Shown: piece after piece, positions 18,966 through 28,200 of the stretch | Position numbering within the stretch: position 1 is the first letter of the stretch | Layout: the number at the start of each line of letters is the position of its first letter | Source of the DNA: Aquibium microcysteis | GTDB lineage: Bacteria > Pseudomonadota > Alphaproteobacteria > Rhizobiales > Rhizobiaceae | DNA length: 64,000 nucleotides | Direction: 5' to 3' | NCBI RefSeq assembly: GCF_014495845.1 | Contig: NZ_CP061080.1 | Location: 5,198,001 to 5,262,000, forward strand | Translations under genes and position numbers: made by a program | The notes under the pieces: model-generated | What the model saw: only the letters and a program-made list of their open reading frames with translations | Databases searched by the model: none | Told to the model about the DNA's origin: nothing

Positions 18966-19014
18966 ACAACCGGGCTCGACCGGGCAGCAACGGCACGGAG
19001 GCGGGCACAGGGGC

Positions 19015-20352
19015 ATGTTCGTGACGACTTCAAGGGCCGACCGCGAGATCGCGCGGTTGATGACGCTGCATCCCAAGGGCTTCGACCTGTCGCTGGATCG
19101 GATCCGGCGGCTGCTGGCCCGGCTGGGCGATCCGCAGGATCGGCTGCCGCCCGTCATCCACATCGCCGGAACGAACGGCAAGGGCTCGACGGCCGCCTTC
19201 TCGCGGGCGCTGCTGGAGGCTGCGGGACATGCCGTGCACGTCCACACCTCGCCGCACCTCGTCTCCTGGCACGAACGCTACCGCATGGCGGCGCCCGGCG
19301 GCGGACGTTTCGTCAGCGACGAGGTCTTCGCCGATGCGATCGGCCGTGTGGCGGAGGCGAACCGCGGCGAGACGATCACGGTCTTCGAGATCCTGACTGC
19401 CGTCGGCTTCGTGCTGTTTTCCGAGCATCCCGCCGACGCTGTGATCCTCGAAGTCGGCCTCGGCGGCCGCTTCGACGCCACCAACGTGATCGCCCGGCCT
19501 GCGGTTGCGGTCGTCATGCCGATCTCGCTCGACCATCAGGCCTATCTCGGCGACCGCGTCGAGCTGATCGCGGCCGAGAAGGCGGGCATCATGAAGCGGG
19601 GTGCTCCGGTCGTCATCGGCCAGCAGGAGTCCGACGTAGCCCGCGACGTCCTGATCGACACGGCTGATCGGCTGGAGTGCCCGGCGCTCGTCTACGGGCA
19701 GGACTTCCTGTCGTTTTCCGAAAACGGCCGCATGACCTATCAGGACGACGACGGGCTTCTGGATCTGCCGCTGCCGCGCCTGCCCGGCCGCCATCAGCTC
19801 GCCAATGCCGCCGCCGCCATCGCGGCGATCAAGGCCGCGGGCTTCGCCCTCCCCATGCGGGCGGCCGAGAAGGCCATGACGACTGTGGAGTGGCCGGGCC
19901 GCATGCAGCGCCTGAGCCATGGACGACTGGCGGCACTCGCACCGGAGGGCGCGGAGATCTGGATCGACGGCGGCCACAATCCGGGCGCCGGTGCCGTCAT
20001 CGCCGAAGCGCTGGGGGAGCAGGAGGATCGTTTCGCGCGGCCGCTGTTCCTGATCTGCGGCATGATCTCGACCAAGGACCAGACCGGCTTCTTCGCCGCC
20101 TTCCAGGGCATGGCCCGCCATGTCTTCACGGTGCCGGTGGCGGGAAGCGATGCGGGCGTTCCCCCCGACCAGCTCGCCAACCGTGCAGCCGAGGCTGGAT
20201 TGTCGGCGGAGCCGATCAGCTCGGTCGCCGACGCGCTCGCGCTGCTGCGCGACACGTGGCACGGCGACGAGCCTGCGCCGCGCATCCTGATCTGCGGTTC
20301 GCTCTATCTGATGGGCGACGTTCTCCGCGAGAACGGGACGCCGCCCGTCTGA
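19015..20352 (+). CDS. folC: Folylpolyglutamate/dihydrofolate synthase
   Basis: Adds glutamate to dihydropteroate and to folates. 445 residues. The ATP loop is IAGTNGKGSTAAF (Gly52-Ser58 core), followed by HTSPHLVSWHERYR, the EVGLGGRFDATN segment, the SLDHQAYLGD segment and DGGHNPGA in the ligase C-domain. Start ATG 19015 follows a GGAGGCGGG stretch. It ends the trpA-accD-folC run and converges on a DUF2852 gene. Confidence 0.95.
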   Translation: MFVTTSRADREIARLMTLHPKGFDLSLDRIRRLLARLGDPQDRLPPVIHIAGTNGKGSTAAFSRALLEAAGHAVHVHTSPHLVSWHERYRMAAPGGGRFVSDEVFADAIGRVAEANRGETITVFEILTAVGFVLFSEHPADAVILEVGLGGRFDATNVIARPAVAVVMPISLDHQAYLGDRVELIAAEKAGIMKRGAPVVIGQQESDVARDVLIDTADRLECPALVYGQDFLSFSENGRMTYQDDDGLLDLPLPRLPGRHQLANAAAAIAAIKAAGFALPMRAAEKAMTTVEWPGRMQRLSHGRLAALAPEGAEIWIDGGHNPGAGAVIAEALGEQEDRFARPLFLICGMISTKDQTGFFAAFQGMARHVFTVPVAGSDAGVPPDQLANRAAEAGLSAEPISSVADALALLRDTWHGDEPAPRILICGSLYLMGDVLRENGTPPV

Positions 20353-20395
20353 CCGGCTCCTTCGTCGACCCGTCTGCGGGATGCCGCAAACGGAA

Positions 20396-20421
20396 GCGGC
20401 GCCGTGTCGCCACGGCGCCGC
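20396..20421. terminator. Hairpin between convergent folC and DUF2852 genes
   Basis: An 11-bp perfect stem (20396-20406 with 20411-20421) and a TCGC tetraloop. No T run on either side, so termination is inferred from position between convergent stops. Confidence 0.55.
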
Positions 20422-20448
20422 CGGAATGGACCCCTTGGAGCGGTCGCG

Positions 20449-20913
20449 TCAGTCGTCGAGCAGGGTCGGCCCGCTCTTCGGCGCGCCGTTGGTCGGCTCG
20501 CCGGCGTCACGCTGGCGCTTGCGCTCGGACATGAAGCGGTCGAATTCTTCCTGGTCCTTGGCGCGGCGCAGTTCGCGCAGGTAGCCGTCGAACTCCTCGC
20601 GCATCTCGTCGAGCTTGCGGCGCTCTTCCTCGATGCGGGTCATCTCGGCGTCGCGCCAGTCGTCGAAGGCGACGTTGCCGGTACGGCCGAAGCCGCGGTG
20701 ACGGCCGCGCGCCTGGCGGCCCCGGCCCTTGCAGGAGGCGAAGAAGCCGTCCGTGGCCTGGTTGACGTCGCGCTTGAACCCGTCAAGCCGGTCGCCCCAG
20801 ATGATGTAGGCCAGCATGGCCAGGCCGAGCGGCCAGAACACCATGAAGCCGATCACCATCAGCGCAATCGTCGCCGGCGTCCAGGCCGGACGGATCAGTG
20901 CAGTCGTGTTCAT
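20449..20913 (-). CDS. DUF2852 membrane-anchored protein
   Basis: A 154-residue protein with one hydrophobic segment (about residues 14-40, including IALMVIGFMVFWPLGLAML) followed by a charged region with a coiled coil rich in Glu and Arg (EEERRKLDEMREEFDGYL) and a disordered tail. This matches my memory of the DUF2852 family of Rhizobiales. Function unknown. Convergent with folC and followed on the same strand, 3' side, by nothing but the hairpin. Confidence 0.75.
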   Translation of the reverse strand: MNTTALIRPAWTPATIALMVIGFMVFWPLGLAMLAYIIWGDRLDGFKRDVNQATDGFFASCKGRGRQARGRHRGFGRTGNVAFDDWRDAEMTRIEEERRKLDEMREEFDGYLRELRRAKDQEEFDRFMSERKRQRDAGEPTNGAPKSGPTLLDD

Positions 20914-21042
20914 CGTTTCCCGTTCCTTCCGTAGGGGGCAGCCGAACCGGGCTGCATGGCTTCGAAATGGGAACAGGAAATGGGCGATTCAAGCATCCGA
21001 AATGTAAAGTTGTGCGAAGCCGACCGGGCCGGGCCTTCGGCG

Positions 21043-21819
21043 CTAGCGCGCGCGCGCCACCAGTTCCTGCACCGCCCTCAGCATCAGCGCGATGTCTTCT
21101 TCCCGCGACAGGCGGTGGTCGCCGTCGGGGATCAGCGTCAGCGTCACATCGTCGGCAGGCAGGTGCTCCACCAGCTTCTGCGCATGCGCGTAGGGAACGT
21201 CGGGATCCTTCATGCCCTGCAGGACGATCACCGGACAATGGGTCTCGATCAGCCCGTTCAGAACACGATTGCGCCTCCCGTCCTCGATCAGGGCGCGGGT
21301 GTAGACATTGGGCTCGGGACCGTATTGCGACGGCTCCTCGAAATGTCCCTTCGTTTCCAGATCGCGCTTCTGGGCCGGCGTCAGCGACGGTTCGATGAGG
21401 TCGACCGTGAAATCGGGCGCGGGTGCGATCAGCACCATCCCCGCGATCCGGCCGCGCCTGCCGTCGCGGGAAAGCTCCTGCGCCATCCGCAGCGCGATCC
21501 ATGCGCCCATGGACGAGCCGACGAGAATCTGCGGGCCATCGCAGAAGCGGTCGAACACCGCCAGGCTCTCCCCGAGCCATCGCGAGATCGTGCCGTCGGC
21601 GAAGGCGCCGCCCGAGAGACCGTGTCCGGAGTAGTCGTGCCGCAGGCAGGCATTGCCGTGCTGCCGCGCCCACCCGGCCAGTCGCTCCGCCTTGGTGCCG
21701 GCCATGTCGGACCTGTAGCCGCCCAGCCAGACGACACCCGGCGCGCGCCCCGACTGCTGCCGCACGGCGATCGGCGCACCCGCGACGTCGACGAACTCGA
21801 CCGGTGCTTCTTCGTCCAT
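21043..21819 (-). CDS. Alpha/beta hydrolase, ABHD10-like
   Basis: A 258-residue serine hydrolase. The nucleophile is in VGSSMGAWIALR, the acid likely in LQGMKDPDVPY and the histidine in DGDHRLSRE. The oxyanion segment LGGYRSDMAGTKAERL followed by CLRHDYSGHGLS resembles ABHD10 depalmitoylases and their bacterial relatives, so a thioesterase or carboxylesterase role is likely. Start ATG 21819 has AAGGAGG just upstream; the longer open frame back to 22437 is antisense to infC. Divergent from infC. Confidence 0.8.
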   Translation of the reverse strand: MDEEAPVEFVDVAGAPIAVRQQSGRAPGVVWLGGYRSDMAGTKAERLAGWARQHGNACLRHDYSGHGLSGGAFADGTISRWLGESLAVFDRFCDGPQILVGSSMGAWIALRMAQELSRDGRRGRIAGMVLIAPAPDFTVDLIEPSLTPAQKRDLETKGHFEEPSQYGPEPNVYTRALIEDGRRNRVLNGLIETHCPVIVLQGMKDPDVPYAHAQKLVEHLPADDVTLTLIPDGDHRLSREEDIALMLRAVQELVARAR

Positions 21820-21931
21820 GTCGTCCTCCTTCGCGATCGCCGTCGCCGCATTGAGCCGGCGGAATGGAACCCGGCGTCGTTCTTCGCGTAAAACCGTTCG
21901 TATGACGTGATTTCCGCGCGGCTTCGTGCTA

Positions 21932-21960
21932 TTGACAGAATTCCTGCCGACCCGACATAG
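21932..21960 (+). promoter_or_regulatory. Promoter of infC
   Basis: Consensus -35 TTGACA (21932-21937), 17-base spacer, -10-like ACATAG (21955-21960). It would give a leader of roughly 55 bases before infC. Confidence 0.6.
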
Positions 21961-22020
21961 GCGGCCGGGAGGAAGCACGCAAATCACCCCGAACGTCATC
22001 GGAACAAGGAGTACACGACC

Positions 22021-22557
22021 ATTCGCAGACCGTTCAAAGCCGCAGCGCCCGTGAAGGAAGGGCCGCGCGCAAACAACGAGATCCGGGCGCCCCGGGTGCA
22101 GTTGATCGATTTCGACGGCTCGAACCGCGGCGTCGTCGCCATTCAGGAGGCTTTGCAGATCGCGGAGGACAAGGGCCTCGATCTCGTCGAGATCTCGCCC
22201 AACGCCGAGCCGCCGGTCTGCAAGATCACCGATCTCGGGAAGCTCAAGTACCAGAGCCAGAAGAAGGCCGCCGAGGCACGCAAGAATCAGAAGGTCATCG
22301 AGATCAAGGAGATCAAGATGCGCCCGAACATCGACACGCACGACTACGAGACCAAGATGAAGGCCGTGCGGCGCTTCTTCGAGGAAGGCGACAAGGTCAA
22401 GCTGACGCTGCGCTTCCGCGGTCGCGAGATGGCGCACATGGAACTCGGCATGGCGTTGCTCAATCGCGTGCGCGATGAAGTGTCGACGATCGCCAAGGTC
22501 GAAGCCGAGCCGAAGCTCGAAGGCCGCCAGATGATGATGGTGCTGGCGCCGCGCTGA
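22021..22557 (+). CDS. infC: Translation initiation factor IF-3
   Basis: Binds the 30S subunit and checks start codon choice. 178 residues if started at ATT 22021. I choose this start because the usual basic N-terminus ([22 protein letters not shown]) is then complete and AAGGAG lies 9 bases before it; the first ATG/GTG in frame is GTG 22051. A non-standard AUU start is the known means of infC autoregulation in E. coli. Motifs: [27 protein letters not shown] and [10 protein letters not shown]. rpmI and rplT follow, as usual. Confidence 0.93.
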   Translation: MRRPFKAAAPVKEGPRANNEIRAPRVQLIDFDGSNRGVVAIQEALQIAEDKGLDLVEISPNAEPPVCKITDLGKLKYQSQKKAAEARKNQKVIEIKEIKMRPNIDTHDYETKMKAVRRFFEEGDKVKLTLRFRGREMAHMELGMALLNRVRDEVSTIAKVEAEPKLEGRQMMMVLAPR

Positions 22558-22660
22558 GGCGGAGGGCGGACGGCTCCAGATTGACGAATCCCGCGTCGAC
22601 GGTCCCTGCCGGACGTAACGCGGGACACGATCGGCACGTCAAGGGCCGCACGTCGTTTCG

Positions 22661-22689
22661 AACCCCCGCTGCGTCAACGCACGGGGGTT
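22661..22689 (+). terminator. Strong hairpin in the infC-rpmI gap
   Basis: AACCCCCG (22661-22668) pairs with CGGGGGTT (22682-22689), with an inner TGCG-TCAA-CGCA stem. The flanking sequence is not T-rich, so it could end the infC transcript or be part of a regulatory leader. The whole gap 22558-23006 (449 bases) holds no convincing gene; apart from this hairpin and the promoter at 22795 I see nothing in it. Confidence 0.5.
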
Positions 22690-22794
22690 CTGCGTTGGGC
22701 GAGCCAGGGCGTGAACCGCCGCGGCATGGCGGCAATTCGCCGGATCGCCCGAACCTTCTCTTCCGTTTACCTGGGGCCGTCCCGAAAACACCCG

Positions 22795-22823
22795 TTGCGC
22801 CGGCCGCGCTGCGCCTGTATAGA
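22795..22823 (+). promoter_or_regulatory. Possible rpmI-rplT promoter
   Basis: TTGCGC (22795-22800), 17-base spacer, TATAGA (22818-22823). It would give a leader of about 175 bases before rpmI, long enough for an L20-type control structure, which I cannot model here. Confidence 0.45.
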
Positions 22824-23006
22824 CGCGGCGTTCAGAGAACCGCCCGGCAGGGCATGCCGTGGCGGTTTCCAATGCTGACAGCTCACTCGAATGGTCTTCG
22901 AGGACTGCGGGACGCGGCCTGTCGGCCGTGACGCCGGACACCCGGCTCCTGCGGGACCGGTCGCGCAGGCGGCCGGCGCGAGCGCAACGACAGAAGGAGA
23001 AGCAAA

Positions 23007-23216
23007 ATGCCCAAGATGAAGACCAAGTCTGCCGCCAAGAAGCGGTTCAAGATCACTGCGACGGGCAAGGTCCTGTCGGCTGCGGCCGGCAAGCGCCACG
23101 GCATGATCAAGCGCTCCAACAAGTTCATCCGCGACGCTCGCGGCACCATGGTCCTGCACGAGGCCGATGCCAAGAAGGTCGTCAAGAACTTCCTGCCGAA
23201 CGGCGGCGGCCTCTGA
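23007..23216 (+). CDS. rpmI: 50S ribosomal protein L35
   Basis: A 69-residue basic ribosomal protein: [20 protein letters not shown], then [17 protein letters not shown]. Normal length. AGGAG lies 9 bases upstream. Followed after 45 bases by rplT in the standard infC-rpmI-rplT order. Confidence 0.96.
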   Translation: MPKMKTKSAAKKRFKITATGKVLSAAAGKRHGMIKRSNKFIRDARGTMVLHEADAKKVVKNFLPNGGGL

Positions 23217-23261
23217 GCCGCGCCCGACGACAAGCGCCCGACAATCTAAGGAGATCATGAC

Positions 23262-23663
23262 ATGGCACGCGTCAAGAGAGGCGTCACCGCCCACGCCAAG
23301 CACAAGAAGGTCCTGAAGGCCGCCAAGGGCTTCTACGGCCGCCGCAAGAACACCATCCGCATCGCCAAGCAGGCGGTCGAGAAGTCGCTGCAGTACGCCT
23401 ACCGCGACCGCAAGAACCGCAAGCGCAACTTCCGCGCCCTGTGGGTGCAGCGCATCAATGCCGCCGCCCGCGAGCACGGCCTGACCTATGGCCGCTTCAT
23501 CGACGGCCTGAACAAGGCGGGCATCGAGATCGACCGCAAGGTTCTCTCCGACATGGCCATCCACGAGCCGCAGGCCTTCGCCGTGCTGGTCGCCAAGGCC
23601 AAGGACGCGCTCGTCTACCTGAAGGACGGCATGCCGAACGAGTTCGAAGCGGCCGTGGCCTGA
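23262..23663 (+). CDS. rplT: 50S ribosomal protein L20
   Basis: A 133-residue basic protein needed early in 50S assembly; in other bacteria it also represses its own operon. [31 protein letters not shown] and [15 protein letters not shown] are diagnostic. TAAGGAG precedes the ATG. A strong terminator follows. Confidence 0.97.
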   Translation: MARVKRGVTAHAKHKKVLKAAKGFYGRRKNTIRIAKQAVEKSLQYAYRDRKNRKRNFRALWVQRINAAAREHGLTYGRFIDGLNKAGIEIDRKVLSDMAIHEPQAFAVLVAKAKDALVYLKDGMPNEFEAAVA

Positions 23664-23701
23664 GGCCGGCGCTTCCCAATCGTTCGATTTTCTGATTTGG
23701 G

Positions 23702-23735
23702 AAACCCGCGCCGGCCTTGCTGGCGCGGGTTTTCT
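23702..23735 (+). terminator. Rho-independent terminator after rplT
   Basis: Stem AAACCCGCGCC (23702-23712) / GGCGCGGGTTT (23722-23732), 9-base loop, then a T-rich end. Confidence 0.88.
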
Positions 23736-23771
23736 CTTACACATGAAACAGCGATGAGCATTTTGCCTGCG

Positions 23772-23897
23772 ACCCCCACCCCTTACCCCTCCCCACAAGG
23801 GGGAGGGGGACGTCGGCCCCGGCGCCGTCTCGCCCGGCCGGGCGCGAGCGTCTCCGGGTCCTCCTCCCCGCGGTGGGGAGGGGCCAGGGGTGGGGGT
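23772..23897. repeat. GC-rich palindromic repeat upstream of pheS
   Basis: An imperfect inverted repeat: ACCCCCACCCCTTACCCC at the left end pairs with GGGGCCAGGGGTGGGGGT at the right end (23880-23897), and each arm contains a small hairpin. It is a different family from the 12692 and 60998 elements. It ends only 23 bases before the pheS start codon. Confidence 0.8.
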
Positions 23898-23920
23898 ATC
23901 GCAAGCTCCGGAGTCAGGCA

Positions 23921-25009
23921 GTGACCGACAATCTCGACCAACTGGAACAGACCCTCCTCGCCGACATCGCGGCAGCAGGCGACGAGGCCGCCCTGGAGGC
24001 CGTGCGCATAGCGGCTCTCGGCAAGAAGGGCTCGGTCTCGGAGCGGCTGAAGACCCTGGGATCGATGACGCCGGAAGAGCGCCAGACCATGGGCCCGGCG
24101 ATCAACGGCCTGAAGACCCGCGTGACGGATGCGCTGGGCGCGCGCCGAACCGCGCTGCGCGATGCCGCCATCGATGCCCGCCTCGCCGCCGAGAGGCTCG
24201 ACGTGACGCTGCCGGTGCGCGCCGCCCCCGCCGAGCGCGGCCGCATCCATCCCATCAGCCAGGTCATCGACGAGATCGCCGCCATCTTCGGCGATCTCGG
24301 CTTCGCGATCGCGGAAGGGCCGGACATCGAGACCGACTACTACAATTTTACGGCGCTCAACTTCCCGGTCGGCCACCCCGCCCGCGAGATGCACGATACC
24401 TTCTTCTTCCGCCCCGGTCCGGACGGCGAGCGCAAGCTCCTGCGCACCCACACCTCGCCGGTGCAGGTGCGCACCATGCAGAGCCAGAAGCCGCCCATCC
24501 GCATCGTCATCCCGGGGAAAACCTACCGCCAGGATTCCGACGCTACCCACTCGCCGATGTTCCACCAGCTCGAGGGTCTCGTCATCGACAGGACGGCCAA
24601 CGTCGCCAACATGAAGTGGGTGCTGGAGGAATTCTGCAAGGCCTTCTTCGAGGTGCCGAAGGTCGACATGCGCTTCCGCCCGTCCTTCTTCCCGTTCACG
24701 GAGCCGAGCCTCGAGGTCGACATCCAGTGCGACCGCTCGCGCCCGGGCGAGGTGCGCTTCGGCGAGGGCAGGGACTGGATGGAGATCCTCGGCTGCGGCA
24801 TGGTGCACCCGAACGTGCTGCGCATGTCCGGCCTCGATCCCGACGAGTACCAGGGCTTCGCCTGGGGGATGGGCATCGACCGCATCGCCATGCTGAAATA
24901 CGGCATGCCCGACCTGCGCGCCTTCTTCGACGCCGACGTCCGCTGGCTCCAGCACTACGGCTTCCGCCCGCTGGACCTGCCCACGCTGTTCGGAGGGCTG
25001 AGCAGCTGA
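23921..25009 (+). CDS. pheS: Phenylalanyl-tRNA synthetase alpha subunit
   Basis: Charges tRNA-Phe as an alpha2-beta2 enzyme. 362 residues from GTG 23921, the usual length; the in-frame ATG at 23873 lies inside the repeat and is rejected. Coiled-coil N-terminus, then class II motif 1 region ([10 protein letters not shown]), motif 2 ([13 protein letters not shown]), [12 protein letters not shown], and motif 3 ([17 protein letters not shown]). pheT does not follow within this window, which is odd. The next 191 bases (25010-25200) hold no recognisable gene. Confidence 0.95.
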   Translation: MTDNLDQLEQTLLADIAAAGDEAALEAVRIAALGKKGSVSERLKTLGSMTPEERQTMGPAINGLKTRVTDALGARRTALRDAAIDARLAAERLDVTLPVRAAPAERGRIHPISQVIDEIAAIFGDLGFAIAEGPDIETDYYNFTALNFPVGHPAREMHDTFFFRPGPDGERKLLRTHTSPVQVRTMQSQKPPIRIVIPGKTYRQDSDATHSPMFHQLEGLVIDRTANVANMKWVLEEFCKAFFEVPKVDMRFRPSFFPFTEPSLEVDIQCDRSRPGEVRFGEGRDWMEILGCGMVHPNVLRMSGLDPDEYQGFAWGMGIDRIAMLKYGMPDLRAFFDADVRWLQHYGFRPLDLPTLFGGLSS

Positions 25010-25200
25010 GGCGATACCGACGCTGCTGATGTGGTCGGCAAAAAGGCGGTCAAGAGCTACCTTCGCGAGAGGCTTGAACGACTGGCACGGGCCTGCGCTC
25101 GGACCTGTGTCTCGTGGACTTGGCTGCATTGATCGGATGAGCACTTGAATTCCGCATGGCGTAGCAGCAATCTTCACGCGGAGCCGCAAGGAGCATTCTG

Positions 25201-25509
25201 ATGACCAGTCTTCAGGCCGAGGTTCTGCATCCAGACGAAGTTCGTGCTCTCGCCGTTCCCGTGCTTCGAAAGCGCCTTGGCCGGTATGGATTCAAAGGGG
25301 CCACCGTCATCAACGAGGAATTGTTCTACGGCGGTACCGCCATACGCATCGTCGCAGACCTAGAAAGCAGGGTGCCGGCCGAATATCTCGCTGACACCAA
25401 CGCGGAACTGAGGGCGCTGCTGCGTCCTAAAGGCGAGGATCGGTTCGTGTTCCTTGTCACACGGCTTCCCGCTGCTCCCGGCGACGACGATCAGGATGAC
25501 GAGGGCTGA
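25201..25509 (+). CDS. Hypothetical protein paired with a HEPN gene
   Basis: A 102-residue protein I do not recognise. It has a mixed alpha/beta look (HPDEVRALAVPVLRKRLGRYG, then YGGTAIRIVADLESRVP) and a very acidic end (PGDDDQDDEG). The next gene starts 2 bases after its stop and encodes a HEPN-like protein, so the two are almost certainly one operon and may be an antitoxin-toxin-like or regulator-effector pair. No nucleotidyltransferase (MNT) signature is seen. GCAAGGAG lies just before the ATG. Confidence 0.6.
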   Translation: MTSLQAEVLHPDEVRALAVPVLRKRLGRYGFKGATVINEELFYGGTAIRIVADLESRVPAEYLADTNAELRALLRPKGEDRFVFLVTRLPAAPGDDDQDDEG

Positions 25510-25511
25510 TC

Positions 25512-25991
25512 ATGGGTTCGGCGGCCATGGTCGATCGGATGCTCGATGCGGCCGATCAACTCATGCGATCGAGACCCAGAAGCGCAGCCTTTCGCAGGCG
25601 GGCCGTCAGCACCGCCTACTATGCGGTGTTCCATGCATTGGCGAAGCTTTGCGCGGAGTGCCTGCTGCCTGGCGGATGGTCGAAGGATCCGCAGGGTTAT
25701 GCCAAAATCTATCGAGCACTCGATCACGGTCCGTTGCGCGCTGCCTTCGGACAGAGTCCGTTGAAGGATGGCGGGAAATTCGAGGAGATCGGGACTGCTG
25801 TCGTCAGATTGCAGCAGGAACGGCACAGAGCCGACGACATGCCGCCGGACGCGGTCATGTTTCCCGTCGAGGAAGCGCAGCAGCTTCTCGCGCAGGCGCG
25901 TCGGACGGTATCAGCGCTCGATGCCCTCGACCGTTCCTCGCGGTTGCTGCTTTCGACCCACCTGCTCTTCCGTGATCGCAGGCCTGTCTGA
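25512..25991 (+). CDS. HEPN-domain-like protein
   Basis: A 159-residue helical protein. The stretch FRRRAVSTAYYAVFHALAKL looks like the HEPN core helix found in many RNase toxins and RNA-binding partners (compare Rx4-6H; here Arg then His are present in RRAVSTAYYAVFH). The C-terminus is predicted helical with a Leu-rich end. ATG 25512 follows the previous stop by 2 bases; a second ATG at 25527 is possible. Role inferred as an effector with the preceding protein; catalytic activity is not proven. Confidence 0.6.
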   Translation: MGSAAMVDRMLDAADQLMRSRPRSAAFRRRAVSTAYYAVFHALAKLCAECLLPGGWSKDPQGYAKIYRALDHGPLRAAFGQSPLKDGGKFEEIGTAVVRLQQERHRADDMPPDAVMFPVEEAQQLLAQARRTVSALDALDRSSRLLLSTHLLFRDRRPV

Positions 25992-26025
25992 CAGCGTCTG
26001 GTTGACGCCCGACTGTTGACCCGCT

Positions 26026-27726
26026 CTACCTCTTCGCAACCGACCCCCGCGCCTCCGCCACGCTCACCGCATAGTCCACCTCCGGCGCCCGTACCCCGTG
26101 GCCCTCCAGGCTGCGCCGCACCTCGGGAGACGCGCCCGCGACGACGAAGCGCACGCCGGCGCGATGCGCCTTGCGCGCCGCGCCTTCGATGACGTTGGCG
26201 GCGGTGGAATCCAGGAAGGGCACGGCCGAGCAGTCGAGGATGAAGTTCTTCCGCTGGTCGGCGATGCGGTCGAGCACGGCGCCGACCGTCGCCGCCGTCC
26301 CGAAGAAGAAGGCGCCGGAGATGCGGTAGACCACGGTATCGGGGTCGCTGGCCATGGTCGGGTCGTAGGCCTTGCCGCCGACGGCGTCGGCCACGTCCTC
26401 TTCCACCAGCGGTGCATGCGCCTCCGTGGCGACGGACTTCGCCATCCGGTCGATGAACAGGATCGCGCCGAGCAGGAAGCCGACGACGATGCCTTCCGTC
26501 AGGTCGCGGAAGATCACCAGTGCCAGCGTCACGAGGAGGACGGCCGTGTCGGCGCGCGAGGTGCGCAGGATGGCGGCGAAGGCGGGCTTCTCGATCATGT
26601 TCCAGGCCACCGTCGCCAGCACGCCGGCAAGCGCCGCAAGCGGAATGTAGGCGGCCAGTGGCGCGGCCAGCAGCATGAAGGCGAGCAGGAACACCGAGTG
26701 CAGCATGCCTGCCACGGGCCCGCGCGCGCCGGCCCGGACGTTGGTCGCCGTGCGGGCGATCGTGCCGGTGACGCAGATGCCGCCGAACAGCGCCGAGCCG
26801 ATATTGGCGAAGCCCTGCGCCACCAGTTCGCAGTTGGAGCGGTGCCGCCGCCCGGTCATCCCGTCGGCCACCACCGCCGAAAGCAGCGATTCGATCGAGC
26901 CGAGCAGGGCGAAGGCGATGGCGTCGGGCAGCACCGCGATCGCCAGTTCCCGGCTGACCGACGGCAGCGCCGGCAGCGGCAGCGTGCGCGGAATGCCGCC
27001 GAAGCGCGTGCCGATCGTCTCCACCGGCAGGTCCAGCGCCACCACGAGCGCCGAGGTCAGCACCACGGCGAACAGCATGCCTGGCCATCCGGGCCGGTAG
27101 CGCTTCAGCCCCACGATGAGAGCGATCGTCGCGCCCGCGATGGCCATCGCCGCAGCGCTCGCCGTGCCGGCAGCCTCCCACAGGAACGGCAGCTTCTCGA
27201 TGAGATCGCCCGGCTCCGGACCCGTCGGCGTCAGGCCGAACAGGTCGCGGATCTGGCTGGAGAAGATGATGACGGCGATGCCCGCGGTGAAGCCCACGGT
27301 GACGGGGAAGGGGATGTACTTGATGTAGGTGCCGAGCCGCAGATAGCCGATGGCGAGCAGGAAGACGCCCGACATCATGGTGGCGAGCAGCAGCCCGTCG
27401 AGGCCGTGGCGGCCGACGGTCGCGGCCACCAGAACGATGAAGGCGCCCGCCGGGCCGCCGATCTGGAAGCGGCTGCCGCCGAGCAGCGAGACGAGAAAGC
27501 CGCCGACGACCGCGGTGAACAGGCCGCGTTCCGGCGACACGCCCGAAGCGATGGCGATGGCCATCGACAGGGGCAGCGCCACGATCGCCACCGTCAGTCC
27601 GGCGATCGCGTCGGCCCTGAGGCCGGCAAGGCCGTAGCCCTCGCGCAGGACGGTCACGAGCTTGGGCGTGTAGAGTTCGGCGAAACCGGGTCCGGGCGCC
27701 GGCAGCGGGGCGGTCTTGGATTGCAT
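26026..27726 (-). CDS. SulP-family anion transporter with STAS domain
   Basis: An inner-membrane permease of 566 residues (SLC26/SulP). The N-terminal two thirds is membrane-embedded; the family signatures GGSRFQIGGPAGAFIVLVA and GSIESLLSAVVADGMTG are clear. The C-terminal STAS domain (DTVVYRISGAFFFGTAATV, ILDCSAVPFLDSTAANVIEG) is complete. Sulfate, bicarbonate or another anion is possible; substrate unknown. Start ATG 27726 has GGGAGG upstream; the frame stays open further upstream but reads as non-coding. A small XRE gene lies 190 bases upstream on the same strand. Confidence 0.88.
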   Translation of the reverse strand: MQSKTAPLPAPGPGFAELYTPKLVTVLREGYGLAGLRADAIAGLTVAIVALPLSMAIAIASGVSPERGLFTAVVGGFLVSLLGGSRFQIGGPAGAFIVLVAATVGRHGLDGLLLATMMSGVFLLAIGYLRLGTYIKYIPFPVTVGFTAGIAVIIFSSQIRDLFGLTPTGPEPGDLIEKLPFLWEAAGTASAAAMAIAGATIALIVGLKRYRPGWPGMLFAVVLTSALVVALDLPVETIGTRFGGIPRTLPLPALPSVSRELAIAVLPDAIAFALLGSIESLLSAVVADGMTGRRHRSNCELVAQGFANIGSALFGGICVTGTIARTATNVRAGARGPVAGMLHSVFLLAFMLLAAPLAAYIPLAALAGVLATVAWNMIEKPAFAAILRTSRADTAVLLVTLALVIFRDLTEGIVVGFLLGAILFIDRMAKSVATEAHAPLVEEDVADAVGGKAYDPTMASDPDTVVYRISGAFFFGTAATVGAVLDRIADQRKNFILDCSAVPFLDSTAANVIEGAARKAHRAGVRFVVAGASPEVRRSLEGHGVRAPEVDYAVSVAEARGSVAKR

Positions 27727-27916
27727 TCTGGCCTGGCCTCCCGGGGAACATCCCCTTTGCGAAGGCGGCGGGATCGTCGGCGGGACGGTGCCCGGGAGGA
27801 GGGCAGGGTCCGAAGGTCGGCGGTCGCCGTCGCGACACGGTTGCTGCGCGCGCCCCGGCATGCCGTCGGTCACGCTCGTTCGATCTGCCCCGGCGTCGTG
27901 GAACGCCGATGCGGTT

Positions 27917-28171
27917 TCAGCCTCCCGAAGACTTCAGCCGCACGCCGCGGCCGCCGCGCTCGCTCGCCTGATCCTCGCCGATCAGCTCGACGCCGGACTG
28001 CTCGAGCGCCTGGATCACCTTGACCAGCGTGTCGACGACGCCGCGCACCTGCCCGTCGCTCGCCTCCATCCGCTGGATGGTGGGCAGCGACACGCCGGCG
28101 CGTTCCGCCAGCGTCTTCTGGTCGATGCCGGCGAGCGCGCGCGCGGCGCGCATCTGGGCCGCTGTGATCAA
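27917..28171 (-). CDS. Small XRE-family helix-turn-helix regulator
   Basis: An 84-residue protein. The helix-turn-helix is AQMRAARALAGIDQKTLAER followed by AGVSLPTIQRMEASDG, and a C-terminal helix may dimerise. It precedes the SulP gene on the same strand, an arrangement I remember from other rhizobia, and probably controls it and itself. A well-formed promoter with palindromes lies just upstream (28201-28246). Confidence 0.82.
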   Translation of the reverse strand: MITAAQMRAARALAGIDQKTLAERAGVSLPTIQRMEASDGQVRGVVDTLVKVIQALEQSGVELIGEDQASERGGRGVRLKSSGG

Positions 28172-28200
28172 GAGAGCCTCGCTTCAGAGGGCATGGTGCA

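Noticed and set aside
26098..28023. 641-codon plus-strand frame
   Set aside because: Antisense to SulP and XRE genes; low-complexity Arg/Asp/Gly sequence.
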